Source of the DNA: Lottia gigantea
Taxonomy: Eukaryota > Mollusca > Gastropoda > Lottiidae
DNA: 64,000 nucleotides
NCBI RefSeq assembly: GCF_000327385.1
Contig: NW_008706957.1
Span: 631,408 to 695,407, forward strand
Direction of reading: 5' to 3'
Below the pieces are notes generated by a model that made no database searches, was not told the DNA's origin, and saw only the letters and a program-made list of their open reading frames with translations. Positions 26,588 through 36,540 of this stretch are shown piece after piece. The first letter of the stretch is position 1, and the number at the start of each line of letters is the position of its first letter. The position numbers and the translations under genes were made by a program.

Positions 26588-27100
26588 CAGGAGTGATAGC
26601 ACCCCTTTCAAAAACTGATTAGACTAAAACGATAAACCTCAAAGGTTATGACATGAAGATATAGTAAAAATTATTTATAAAATTTCGCAAAAGAAAATAA
26701 AAGGTTTTGATAAATCATGTTATTATATTTTTATATTAAAATTTAAAATAAACAAACACAATAAAAATTTAATCAATATAAGAAAAGCGTGTATAATTTT
26801 TATATTTATAGATTTTGTAAGATAAATCTTATTTTAAAGATTATTTTGATATATTTGTATTTATCTTGTGAACTGAATTATCTCCCTTGTCAATAACCTT
26901 AAAATGTTATTCTTAGTGGCTCAACTGGTTAAAAAATCGAATAGACCAGGCTAATGCTGAAAACTTTCACCCATTTCACACTGCATGACGTTACATCCAT
27001 GTAAGGTATAAACTGCAGAATGATCCACTGGATGTTTAACACAGGGAAACAAAGATTTATAATAGTGGAAAAAAGCAATGATTGTGATTAGATCAGTGAT
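26588..27100. repeat. AT-rich dispersed repeat, copy 2 of 3 (long form)
   Basis: Shares the whole copy 1 block and extends on through aaaaatcgaatagaccagg, gctgaaaacttt and aacacagggaaacaaag, an extension found again in copy 3. Spacing to copy 3 is about 1.04 kb, consistent with a local duplication. Confidence 0.8.
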
Positions 27101-27629
27101 GTCCGAACACAGGAAATATACCATACAATATACAAGCAATTCGCCCATTCTCAATAATTCAATTGCTGTCGCCGTTATTTTTCTCGCCAACGAATGGTGT
27201 TTTTGACTATAGAGTGCACATGCGTACTGAAAATGCACAGAAGTTTAATACCATTTATATTTTTGAATCAGCTATAGGAATGTTAAATTGTAACGTACGT
27301 TACTGTCGCCGTAAGAGTTTTCAATCTTTAGAGTGCTTGTGTGACAATAGCATTGGTACCTTTTTGGGATCATCATTAACGCTTATTATAGTCGATTTCT
27401 TTTTATCAATCCAAACTGTATACTTAACCCAAATCTCAATTTAAAAAGAAATCTTGCCAGGTCGCCAGAGTGAGTGGAACATACTTTAATCAATGGTATG
27501 TACTTCATAGACAGCTTTGTTACATTTGAAATACAATTTATTCACTTTTCACTCTCGACTTGGTAAGTCAAAACATCACGGCATATTTCCTTAAAAGGGA
27601 TGGAGAAACTGTAATTTAGGATGTACTTT

Positions 27630-28130
27630 TAGGAGTGATAGCACCCCTGACAAAAACTAATTAAACTTTTTGATAGTCCTCGAAATTATTAACCAATCAA
27701 CGACGATAACAATAGTAAAAATTATTTATAAAATTTCGCAAAAGAAAATAAAAGGTTTTGATAAATCATGTTATTATATTTTTATATTCACATTTAAAAT
27801 AAACAAACACAATGAAAATTTAATCAATATAAGAAAAGCGTGTATAATTTTTATATTTATAGATTTTGTAAGATAAATCCTATTTCAAAGGATTATTTTG
27901 ATATTTTTGTATTTATCTTGTGAACTGAATTATCTCCCTTGTCAATAACCTTAAAATGTGGTGGCTCAACTAACATAGGGAATGGTTGAAAAATCGAATA
28001 GACCAGGTTAATGCTGAAAACTTTAACCCAATTGCAAACTACATCTATGTTAGGTAGAAACTGTTAAATGATCGAACGGAGGTTTAACACAGGGAAACAA
28101 AGTTTTATTTTAGAGGAAAAAAGCAATGTT
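27630..28130. repeat. AT-rich dispersed repeat, copy 3 of 3 (long form)
   Basis: Closest to copy 2 across roughly 500 bp, including the 3' extension. Diverged by substitutions and small indels. It carries no convincing gene, although open frames start inside it. Confidence 0.8.
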
Positions 28131-28788
28131 GGGGTGGAGCCGATGTTGAGATTTTTATCTTCCAGTTGTTGCATTCACACGCGCTATGACCGGGACGTTT
28201 ATTGTCGTCACTTCTGGTTGTTATTTTCTGCTGTGTGGAAAAACCTTGCGGGCGATCACTCAATTAAGAATCTATTTTCAACTGTCAGATATATTTTCAA
28301 TTATGATTGACAAATAACAATAATTGTTTTATAACGTTTTGGTCCTTAACCTCTCTCAGTGAAGTCAGACCGCATTGGCTCAGAGCCGACCCCTTCCCAA
28401 CTGTGCTAATGTTGATCCGAAGAGATTTTGTTTTAATAAAAGTTTGATATGTCCAAAATAGAAATGGTATCACAAATATTTCTTCTAAATGAAATTTAAA
28501 GGTATACTTTCTTTAAGGATGACCAACCAAAAAAAATGAAATTTTTAAACTTGGATAAAATGAGTCTGTGTTCATCATTAGGCTTACCTGGTGACAAAAC
28601 TATACAACAGAATCCCTCTATAATCTAATTAATCCATAAATCTAAGTAATAGTCCATTAAACGAAGTAATTTTGAAACATGCTTAGCAGCGTGTTTCAAT
28701 AGTTATTTAATTTAATGGATGTATCGTGTTATATAGATATTCTATTCTATACCTGATGAATATCATACAAGTTAGAGTCTTTAAATTT
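28131..28788. other. Gene-free stretch
   Basis: No exon-like frame with splice context and no clear repeat match inside the window. Confidence 0.4.
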
Positions 28789-29137
28789 TATGACCATTCT
28801 AAACGAAATGAAATGAATGGAATTTTATGTCCTACTTTTCTGCACTTTGTGGGCTAATGAAGACGGGCAATGCCATGCAGGGTGCCATTAGGGAAATTTT
28901 GCCAGAACAGCGGCATTAGCCTGCTCTTTTTCAATTTCCAACTGTTGAGGGATCTTTAACGCGCGCAACCTGTAGAACACAAGGCCTCGGTTTATTGTCC
29001 CGTCCGAACGACTAGGCGCTTTTTCCATGTCAGCCCCTCGTACCTGCATCACTATGTCGGGATTGAACCCTGGACCTTCAGGTTAGCGACCAAGCGTCTA
29101 ACTCACTGAGCCACCGCGGCTCCTATGACCATTCTAA
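28789..29137 (-). mobile_element. tRNA-derived SINE with 14-bp target-site duplications
   Basis: The element itself is 28803-29123, minus orientation. Its head reads gagccgcggtggctcagtga with an A-box-like tggctcagtgagttagac and a B-box-like ggttcaatcccg, as expected for an internal RNA polymerase III promoter. The body includes cgttaaagatccctcaacag and the tail ends ccattcatttcatttcg. The direct repeat TATGACCATTCTAA flanks it perfectly at 28789-28802 and 29124-29137, marking LINE-type insertion. The perfect duplications imply a relatively recent insert. Diverged relatives are scattered through the window. Confidence 0.9.
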
Positions 29138-29339
29138 GCGGTAGTGTTCCTTTAACATATTTAAATGCAAAGCATAGTGACTAAAATACCATATTGTCAA
29201 GCTAAAATCTTTTTGTTTGAGAAAATGGTAAATTTTGATGAAGTTTCTTATGTTGTCAACAGTTATGTAATTTCTTTGTTTCTGTGGTGTTTTGTTTGTA
29301 CAGAAATGGTGTCTGCATTCTGTAAAGAAAGTTTAATAT

Positions 29340-29545
29340 TAAAATAAAATCGAAGCAATGGAGTAGACAGAAGCAAAACAAAGACTAAATGTTTATCAAT
29401 AACCATGGAATTTTTTGTTTATCTTCTCTTTTAAAAAATGAATGGAATTTCGCAACACAATGTTGGTTTGATTTCAAAGGCTTTGTATTCATATCCTCTG
29501 AAATTGAGCTCCATTATAATTCATTCTGTGGGGTAAAGGCATTCT
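29340..29545. repeat. Diverged direct repeat, copy 1
   Basis: aataaaatcgaagc-atgga-tagacagaa and the following blocks (cttctctt, tttgatttcaaa, ctttgtattcat) recur in the same order at 30755-30960, with many differences. Probably a decayed dispersed repeat or local duplication. Confidence 0.5.
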
Positions 29546-29884
29546 TACACTGAAACTTTGTGATTGGGTATGTCAATTTGATCATTCTTCTTTGCAGAGA
29601 AAAAAAATATTGCTTGCAAAATGGTTATTAGCAGTTGAAATAAAATTACAAAATTAGAATAAAAAAAAAGTACCAAAATAGTACCAAAGGCTAACACACA
29701 ATAAAATGGTTTTTCAACTTAATCTAGGGCCCTACCAAGAGCAAGATTATGTCAGCTATGACTGTCTATGAGGGTCCTAGTACATGAAAATTACTAAAAG
29801 CCTTAACTGTAGAGGATATAATAGTAACGTTGTCTTTAATCTTCCGACAGCCTCCGACAACTCCGACAGATTATAAACAGGCAT

Positions 29885-29995
29885 TGAATTGGGTATCATA
29901 ATACAAGAGATCATTATGTAAAAAAAAAATCCCAATGAAGGGGCCACAACCCAAGGGTGCCGCTTAGCTAGTTGGGCCACTGCCAATTATAAGAT
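29885..29995 (-). repeat. tRNA-like SINE head fragment of a second type
   Basis: On the minus strand the segment reads ggcagtggcccaactagcta then agcggcacccttggg, an A-box-like head unlike that of the main SINE. No B box or tail is evident, so only the head survives. Confidence 0.35.
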
Positions 29996-30394
29996 ACTCT
30001 TTGTATACAGTCATAATTAATTGATTCATTTAAATTACTACTTGTTGTAGCTATTATATGAGCATTATGCCTAATTACGTTAGACTAAATAAAATTGTCC
30101 AATGATCTCTCTGTATTAGACGGATCTCGACAGTTATAGCTTGGAATTGTGAAGAAGAAATCGGTTCAAATATGCCACAGTCTATGCTCCTAGATAACAA
30201 CAAATATATTTATCTCATACGTCAGTTATATCGAATCATATTAAACTACACGAATCAAGTATCATAGTAACGGTATTATATGGCTGCTATCTAATGAGGT
30301 CAGATTTACCAGAGGGTTTGCATATGAAAAGAACATGGAAGATATCAGAAAGTACATTAAATTATACTATAAGGGGTTTTGCCATCCACGTCAA

Positions 30395-30540
30395 AATTTG
30401 AAAATGGGCTCTATTTTTTCCTTTTCACAAATCTTACTTTAGTCTCAGAAACGGCTTCTTGTTTTAGCTAGGCCAATCAGCCAATGAGATGCAAATCCCA
30501 CCGTCGAAATTTAAACCTTTTAAATCTATGTGTATACAGA
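30395..30540 (-). repeat. Dispersed repeat, copy 2
   Basis: Reverse complement of the 9028-9165 family; shared landmarks are ttagtctcagaaacggcttc and gttttagctaggccaatc. Confidence 0.5.
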
Positions 30541-30754
30541 ATTATCCGCGATTGAATGTTAAATTGACGACTGGTCAATTTAAGATACACCGCCTTATAT
30601 AGAAAAGACTGACTCTGTTAGATGACATGTTATTATCCTTGCTGTGCATTGTCAGTGGGACTAAGGTTATGTAATTTGTATGTTTCTATGTACTTTTATT
30701 TATGTATTCAAAGAGTTTTTGCATTTCGAGAATTATGCGCTAATCCATAGACAA

Positions 30755-30960
30755 TTCAATACTGAAATAAAATCGAAGCGATGGAATAGACAGAATGAAA
30801 ACAAAGAAAATATGTTTTATAAGCTTTTGAAATTTCAGTGTTGTCTTCTCTTCAAACTTTTTTTGAGTGGTCTTTCTTACAAAACATTGCTTTGATTTCA
30901 AATGTTTGAATGCACAGTTATATTCAAACTGCCTCTTATAATGAATAAGAAATATCAATT
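30755..30960. repeat. Diverged direct repeat, copy 2
   Basis: Partner of 29340-29545, about 1.4 kb away in the same orientation. Confidence 0.5.
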
Positions 30961-30961
30961 T

Positions 30962-31395
30962 ATAGGGCAGTGTGCAAAATCAAACACGTCGTTAATTATA
31001 CCTGAAAATATTTCTAAAATATGCATTTCATATATCTATGTATCTTCTTGATCAAACTGAATTTGTTTTAAAAAGGTTTATTAAAAACGGAGAGTACTAA
31101 ATGTTAATTGAGCATTTTGGTGTTTGGTTTTATAATGGCTCGATATTAGTTGAAACCTTCAGAATAAATAGAAGACATATTATTTTCTCTGCAATTAGGC
31201 GTTTATTTTGCTAAAATCAGTTCAGTAATTTTCTTACACTTACCTAAAAGCGTAACGAATTTAAAAAGCTTACATAATGTTTTTAAAATAGTTTTGATGT
31301 TAAAAAATAACGGATGAATTGTTTTAGTTAAAACTTTACGATACGTTTAGGGACAAAAAACATTTCGACCTTCGGAATTCCCTTTATTGCAACAT
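30962..31395. repeat. Dispersed ~400-bp repeat, copy 1
   Basis: Matches 50552-50945 in the same orientation through blocks such as aaacacgtcgt-aat-atacctgaaa, ctgaatttgttttaaaa, atggctcgat, aattaggcgttta and ttcgacct. Non-coding. Confidence 0.7.
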
Positions 31396-31599
31396 CCTTT
31401 GAATTTGTTCCCACTACTGCTTACTCTTCAGGAACACTTGATATCACTTTGCGATTAGACATGTCGGTTTTTGGTCCGTTTAAAACAAGAACATTGTTAT
31501 GTGTACACAATGGGCATCATTCAAGCTTTTAATATACGATTTATCTACCTTGTAAGAAGGGTCGGTGTCAGTGGGGAAACAGGCTTTGGACGGGCATTC

Positions 31600-31855
31600 T
31601 CCCATCTATCCAAATGGATGGCTTGCACCTCCATTTTGATTTCATGCGTTTGTGTCCCAAAATATGAGTCAGAATGCATCTAATCAATTACGTTTTTAAA
31701 AGAAATCCTAGGAGAAAGTCACCAAACGCTCGACGAGAGGCTTGCGACTATCACGCCTCCACAGAGTTTTCAGCCTCGAAAGATGCCCTCACTGTCAGTC
31801 TACCAAATATTTGTACCCCAAGTCTCCTACAAGTTATTTCTACGTTAGAAACTAT
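31600..31855. repeat. Dispersed repeat with tgtgtcagaatgca core, copy 1
   Basis: Contains gtgtcccaaaatatgagtca then gaatgcatctaatc, matched at 38939-39095. It lies just 3' of the first fibrinogen-domain gene; the second copy lies between the Penelope-like element and the second gene. Confidence 0.5.
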
Positions 31856-31942
31856 TTAATTAGAAACTAACTATTTGCGAATGGTTTTCTTTAAATGGAG
31901 CATCAGAACATTCAGTGTCTAATGTTTAGCGTCACATAATCA

Positions 31943-32595
31943 TCAGTTATGTCGAAGTAATCTCACGACAACTCGCATAATATGTGTTCCATTCCAGTTA
32001 TCTTTCCAGAAATAATAGACACCTGATGAACTTCCATATTCAATAGTTCCAGTAAGAAAACTTCGAGAACATTCTGATGATTCATCAAACCACCAACCGC
32101 CACCATAATTTAAGGCACACTCATGAACACCAGTAAAATCAACGTCATAGGTAGAAAACGGCCTGCCGTTCAAGTTTGGTGTACCAGTAATCGATTCTCC
32201 ACAATTAGCTGTATCTGCGTTGAGGCTTAATACGTAGTTAGTGGTTTTGTCTCCAATTTCAAAATTAGTATACCTATTTTCACAATTAACCCAATTAATA
32301 TCTAGAAGTTGAACCTTCAAAGTGAAACTAGAATGAGGATTATTCAGAATAGCTAAGATATGATTGAATCCAATCCAACGGTTCAGATAAACCGCACCGA
32401 AGCCTGTCTCGTATTCTGCTAAGGTTCGATTGAATTCTTCAAAGTCACAGTATTCTGCTCGAATTAATATATAAGTAAAGCCACCCCAAGCAAGATAGCA
32501 TAACACTTCAAACGGTTCTGGAGAAGACACAGGTTGTATGGTCGTCAACAGTTCCGAATAATACGTTATTCCTCTACTATAACCATCAGAACAGT
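31943..32595 (-). CDS. Paralog 1, exon 3 (fibrinogen-related domain)
   Basis: 653 bp starting at the DCSDGYSRG motif after acceptor tattttcag, and ending in RLLRHN and a stop. The open frame upstream of the acceptor (to 32740) is intron sequence. The Ca-site region reads STYDVDFTGVHECA, so the usual Asn-Asp after DxD is replaced by Phe-Thr. Confidence 0.9.
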
Positions 32596-34445
32596 CTGAA
32601 AATATAATATTTGAGCCCTGTTGTAATCTTTTAACCATTGCCGGTGGGGGAGTGAGGGACGTTAGGGTTCGGACATTTCTCGCCAGAAAAGACGCTGTCC
32701 TTGCTAATCCACCCGAATTCACTTTCAAATTTCTTATCATTTAACACAAGGAAAGGAGCCCTCCTCGTTGACAGTTCTCTCTCATATTCGCACAACATAG
32801 TCTCCAAATAAGGGCCAAAGAAATTAAAAAAAAATACAAATCTCGCCTGTGATAATATCTTGACAATTGTCACCATAGTAACCTAAAGGACATGTACAAT
32901 TATTATCTTCATCACAACCAATAGTCTGAAATGACCAATTGAGAAAAAATACTTAAAAAGCATCATGCAGTAACAAGATATTTTCACTTTTGAATATACA
33001 CACATATATATGGTGGATGCGTTTAATCTGGCTTTTATTGTGGAAAGATGGCAGTAATACTTCTTTTAGAAAAGTGACCATTGGCAGACACAAGAACTTA
33101 TTTTTTTAATAACTAACATTTCTTTTTTTCTTTTTGAAAACATGATAGCTTTAAATTGGTATAAAGTGACAGGGTCTACAGTGTGTTTTGAATATCGGGA
33201 AACCGATTTGGAGGATATTATGCTTGTCAGATTTAAATTAGAATTGTAAATATTGTTTGATTCAACCAAGCAGAACTGTCACAAATGCCCCAAATCTGTG
33301 AAATATCGAAGAAAAACAGGTTAAACCTCGAATCTGCTGGCTTTATGTTGAAATTATACACTCAGAAAATATATAGCTTTGCTAATTCTGAGGATTTCAA
33401 TGTCATAAATCATTTTTTGAATCAAGTATAACCACCAGGATGACCCGTGCAACTTGAACATAAGTCTAAACTAAAAATTGAATGAGAGGACGTTAGGCCC
33501 TAGCTCTATACACATGGTTTTCAAAGATATTCTGATAGAATGTTCAGACAATAAGTTTTGTAAATTATGTGTGAAAACCTTTTCTGTACTCTGACGACCT
33601 TTGTGAAAAACCTCACAGATACTCACAGATACTCACAGATTTTTCTTAAAATTCATTTGCACTTAATGCTGATGTTTACTTTACAATCATGAAAGCAATA
33701 TTAAACGTGGTGATAATAGTTTTTAGTAGTATTTATCATTGCACTACATTTCAACAAAGAGCGGAAATGGCGTAAAATTTTAATAACGCATCTAAAAGCA
33801 AAATAACAATGTTATGTACATACAATAACCCTTAGTGCATCTTCACAATGTCAAGCAAATTACGTACTACGTCTTATACCGTGACTGCAATAACCACCTT
33901 TTTTGTATCACGGATTGAAACGATTTGATTTGATTGTATGCCAGCTAATATAACCAACCATAGCCCTCGACAGATTATAAACATTTTGGGTTATTGGTTA
34001 CAGACTTTTTGTTGAGGACTCTGATTGGCTGTATTAGCCATCCAATCAAATCGCTTTATTTACAATCTTTCATGATGCAAGAAAGGCGGCTATTCCAGTC
34101 AAGAAGACGCAGTTCGTAGTAGCTTGACATTGTGAAGATGCCCATACTGGTACTCACTTTTTTGTAACAACTACAACCTGCGTTCAAGTTAGTTTTCATA
34201 ATACAGTCCGTCCCGTCTTGATACAGTTTACAGGAATTGTCCGTGGAGCAAAATAACAGTCTCCTACATTCTGCCTCTCCATTACAAGCCATCACACAAA
34301 ATAATAATCGAGGTTTAACTACAGTTCTAAGAACTTTGGTTTCATCGCAGTTATTAACCAAAATATTCGTCTTAGAGAAATTTCCAAACCTTAAACTTTG
34401 GATACATTTAAAAAGAAGATACATAATTTCAAGTCGAATCAACAT
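31943..34445 (-). CDS. Secreted PAN/EGF/fibrinogen-domain protein, paralog 1
   Basis: Three exons (34158-34445, 32847-32925, 31943-32595) join in phases 0 and 1 to give 339 residues. Exon 1 encodes a hydrophobic N-terminus (signal peptide, with KCIQSLRFG after it) and a Cys-rich PAN/apple-like module (residues about 30-96). Exon 2 encodes an EGF-like motif C-x5-C-x-C-P-L-G-Y-Y-G-x-x-C. Exon 3 encodes a fibrinogen-related domain (residues 123-339) with PFEVLCY, GGFT, FNRTLAEYETGFG, WIGFNHI, FSTYDVD and CALNYGGGWWFDE...C. Fibrinogen-related proteins are extracellular lectin-like recognition factors, so a role in recognition or defence is inferred. Intron 2 uses a GC donor. The stop is followed on the minus strand by an attaaa at about 31854-31859 that may be the polyadenylation signal. 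Its paralog is at 40062-41686. Confidence 0.88.
32847..32925 (-). CDS. Paralog 1, exon 2 (EGF-like module)
   Basis: 79 bp, too short for ordinary ORF detection. Encodes TIGCDEDNNCTCPLGYYGDN followed by CQDIIT. The acceptor is catttcag; the donor is a non-canonical GC (acag|gcgaga). The downstream GAC codon that it completes confirms the junction. Confidence 0.85.
33837..34141. mobile_element. MITE-like inverted-repeat element, copy 2, inside intron 1 of paralog 1
   Basis: Its termini are perfect inverted repeats: catcttcacaatgtcaagc at 33838-33856 and its complement at 34122-34140. The interior has ttgtatcacgga and the mirrored gattggctgtattagcca arm. It sits about 16 bp downstream of the exon 1 donor and is absent from the matching intron of paralog 2, so it entered after the gene duplication. 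No clear target-site duplication was seen. Confidence 0.88.
34158..34445 (-). CDS. Paralog 1, exon 1 (signal peptide and PAN/apple-like module)
   Basis: Encodes 96 residues ending CSCYKK before the donor GTGAGT at 34157. Eleven cysteines, including the CVMAC and CRRLLFC spacing typical of PAN/apple folds. Start chosen at the first Met (34445), which puts a hydrophobic stretch right at the N-terminus. Confidence 0.85.
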
Positions 34446-35100
34446 CGTTGCCTACTAAGAATCTTAACTGGCGAACAACTTACTAAACGTTTAGGAACTT
34501 ATAACTTTTTCTATCGATAATCATTATTGATAACAAAAAAATCCGCCGTTGCTAAGTTGTCCGTTCTTAAATCTGATCTAAGATCAATCAATTATTGATT
34601 TTTTTCAAAAAGGAATACCAAAACCGCATGAAACGTGAAGTGTATATTGTCGTCACCCATGTCCCTTGGTTTGTCGGTCCGTGCGTCCGTTCACAATTTC
34701 TCGTGAATAATCTAGAAGGCACAATTCCATGTGGATTTTGACCAAAATTGTATCACAATTCAGGATATCAGAAAGTAAATGCTCGCAAGCTGTGGTCCTT
34801 GCTATTGAAACTGCTTATTTTGTATGCTGTAGAATACTCATAGTTTAAAAAGTTGGACTAAATTCATCTCAATTCCTAGGGTATCCCAGCGCAATTTCAA
34901 AAACAAAGTACCATTGTATATTTATCAACGTTAAAGTCAATCAGTACAGTTGAGGGGAGGGGGGGTGGAGGTGTGTCAATTGCGTATGTTTTTGTTTGAC
35001 TTGTTATAATTTTTCACATCATTGTTAGCGTTATTTATCACCTAAATATATATTTTTGCATTTTTCATCATAACTTTCATCTTACTTTATATATCCCCAA
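34446..35100. other. 5' flank of paralog 1
   Basis: Holds the presumed promoter of the minus-strand gene. The blocks cttataactttttctatc-ataatca and ttgataaca-aaa-atccrccgttgct are shared with 41750-41815 upstream of paralog 2, so the upstream region belonged to the duplicated unit. Confidence 0.5.
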
Positions 35101-35488
35101 ACCCAGTTTGACTTATTTGCATAATTTGATCCCAACATTTTCACGCTAGCATATACAGTTTCCTCCTGTTACATCCGCTGTACATTCCCTTCTAACCCCA
35201 AGTTCTTTTCATTATGCTCCCCAACTACAACAACCACTGGCAAGAAGTCAGACATAGAAACACTAATCATCAACCAAACCAATATCACGTACCCTACAAC
35301 GGCCCTGTCTTCCATCGACCTCTACCACCTACCAATCGCCGACCACCAACCAACCCATCCAGCTATATCCCACCCCATCGCCGACAGCCTACCAATCCAG
35401 GGGTAACCATCGACCTGACCAACAACAGAAAAGACTACCAGCCCACCAACGGGAACCAGTCCCCACTCATAAGGAGGAAGAACCCTTT

Positions 35489-36487
35489 GTGAAGGTGTTC
35501 TTCCAAGTTTTGCAGTGCCTCCATCATTTGGCAATCCTTACCCTTCAACAGCAAGGCCAACCAGCGTTTACCTTCAAACGCAAAGTCTCTGAGTTGGATA
35601 GTTTTATCCGTCCAGCAATGAAAACATCAGCTGTCGACGCGAATATTAGATCCCTCCATCGGACATGGCTCTGTAAGGTTACGCAGGTCCTGAGCGACCA
35701 TTACCAAACCACACTTCAAGAGAAGCTGACCACCATTCGTACCAAGTCTTTATCATCACCTGCCGTCGACCGCATCGTTTCTCATGCCCTGTCCTGGGCC
35801 CGTCGCTCCTATGGGAAACGTCACACTCAAGCTGTAATCTCCAAATTCTACCAAACAATCAACGAAACAAAAACCAGAGTAACCATATCTCTACCAACTG
35901 AAATGGACACTACACCTGCACCATCTAGAGCCACCACGCTGCCGAACCAAACACTTAAACGAGCCCGAAGTTCACCTACTCCTAGTCCAGCAGACATAGG
36001 TAAACGCTCTCGTAGAGAGGGCACACCCCTTCTCTTTTCACTTTCAGACTCGTCTTCCCCTTCCACACCATCTGAATCTTCACCACGTGATCCAGGATCC
36101 GCCAACCTTTCTTCCTTCTGTGGGATTTTGGACCAGCAAACCACCCCTCAGTCTCCATCCAAGTCGAGACGTGTATCCAGACTACCAAAGACCTCCTTTA
36201 ACCAAGCCCAGAAATTAATCGCCACGGCCAACAAAACCTTCCCAAACTCCAAGATCCTCTTCACATGTATACCCATTTCAAATAAAATCTCGAAGAAAGC
36301 ACAACAGAACCTAAGCACTCTCAACAACATGATGATGGAGTCCAGTATCAACAGCGCAACAATCTTACCGCCCTACGAAGAAGAATTCGAACCAGTTGAT
36401 AATCTTCATTGGTCTCCAGAAACAGCAAACAGCATCTATTTGTTTTGGATACACCAGCTTCAAGCATCGAGTAAGTCTTTAAACTAA
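35489..36487 (+). CDS. Penelope-like element, upstream ORF (ORF1-like)
   Basis: About 330 codons. The frame remains open upstream of 35489, overlapping a proline-rich 92-codon frame at 35214-35492, so the true start is uncertain. The first third is helical and basic (LDSFIRPAMKTS, ALSWARRSYGKRHTQ); the middle is Ser/Pro/Thr-rich with KRSRREG; the last part is a possible globular segment (KILFTCIPISNKISK to YLFWIHQLQ). Upstream ORFs of this kind are known in some Penelope-like elements but are poorly conserved; I recognise no domain. Confidence 0.6.
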   Translation: MKVFFQVLQCLHHLAILTLQQQGQPAFTFKRKVSELDSFIRPAMKTSAVDANIRSLHRTWLCKVTQVLSDHYQTTLQEKLTTIRTKSLSSPAVDRIVSHALSWARRSYGKRHTQAVISKFYQTINETKTRVTISLPTEMDTTPAPSRATTLPNQTLKRARSSPTPSPADIGKRSRREGTPLLFSLSDSSSPSTPSESSPRDPGSANLSSFCGILDQQTTPQSPSKSRRVSRLPKTSFNQAQKLIATANKTFPNSKILFTCIPISNKISKKAQQNLSTLNNMMMESSINSATILPPYEEEFEPVDNLHWSPETANSIYLFWIHQLQASSKSLN

Positions 36488-36540
36488 TTACTGGGGATAA
36501 AAATACTGAGAGGCCACCGCTAGGCCAAACTGTAGTTAAC

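Noticed and set aside
28803-29123. Possible tRNA gene on the minus strand
   Set aside because: A and B boxes belong to a SINE head; the body, tail and target duplications show an insert, and a full cloverleaf is not preserved.
32631-32876. 81-codon minus-strand frame between exons 2 and 3 of paralog 1
   Set aside because: It is intron sequence; paralog 2 has no counterpart and splice junctions on both sides are fixed by the conserved phase.
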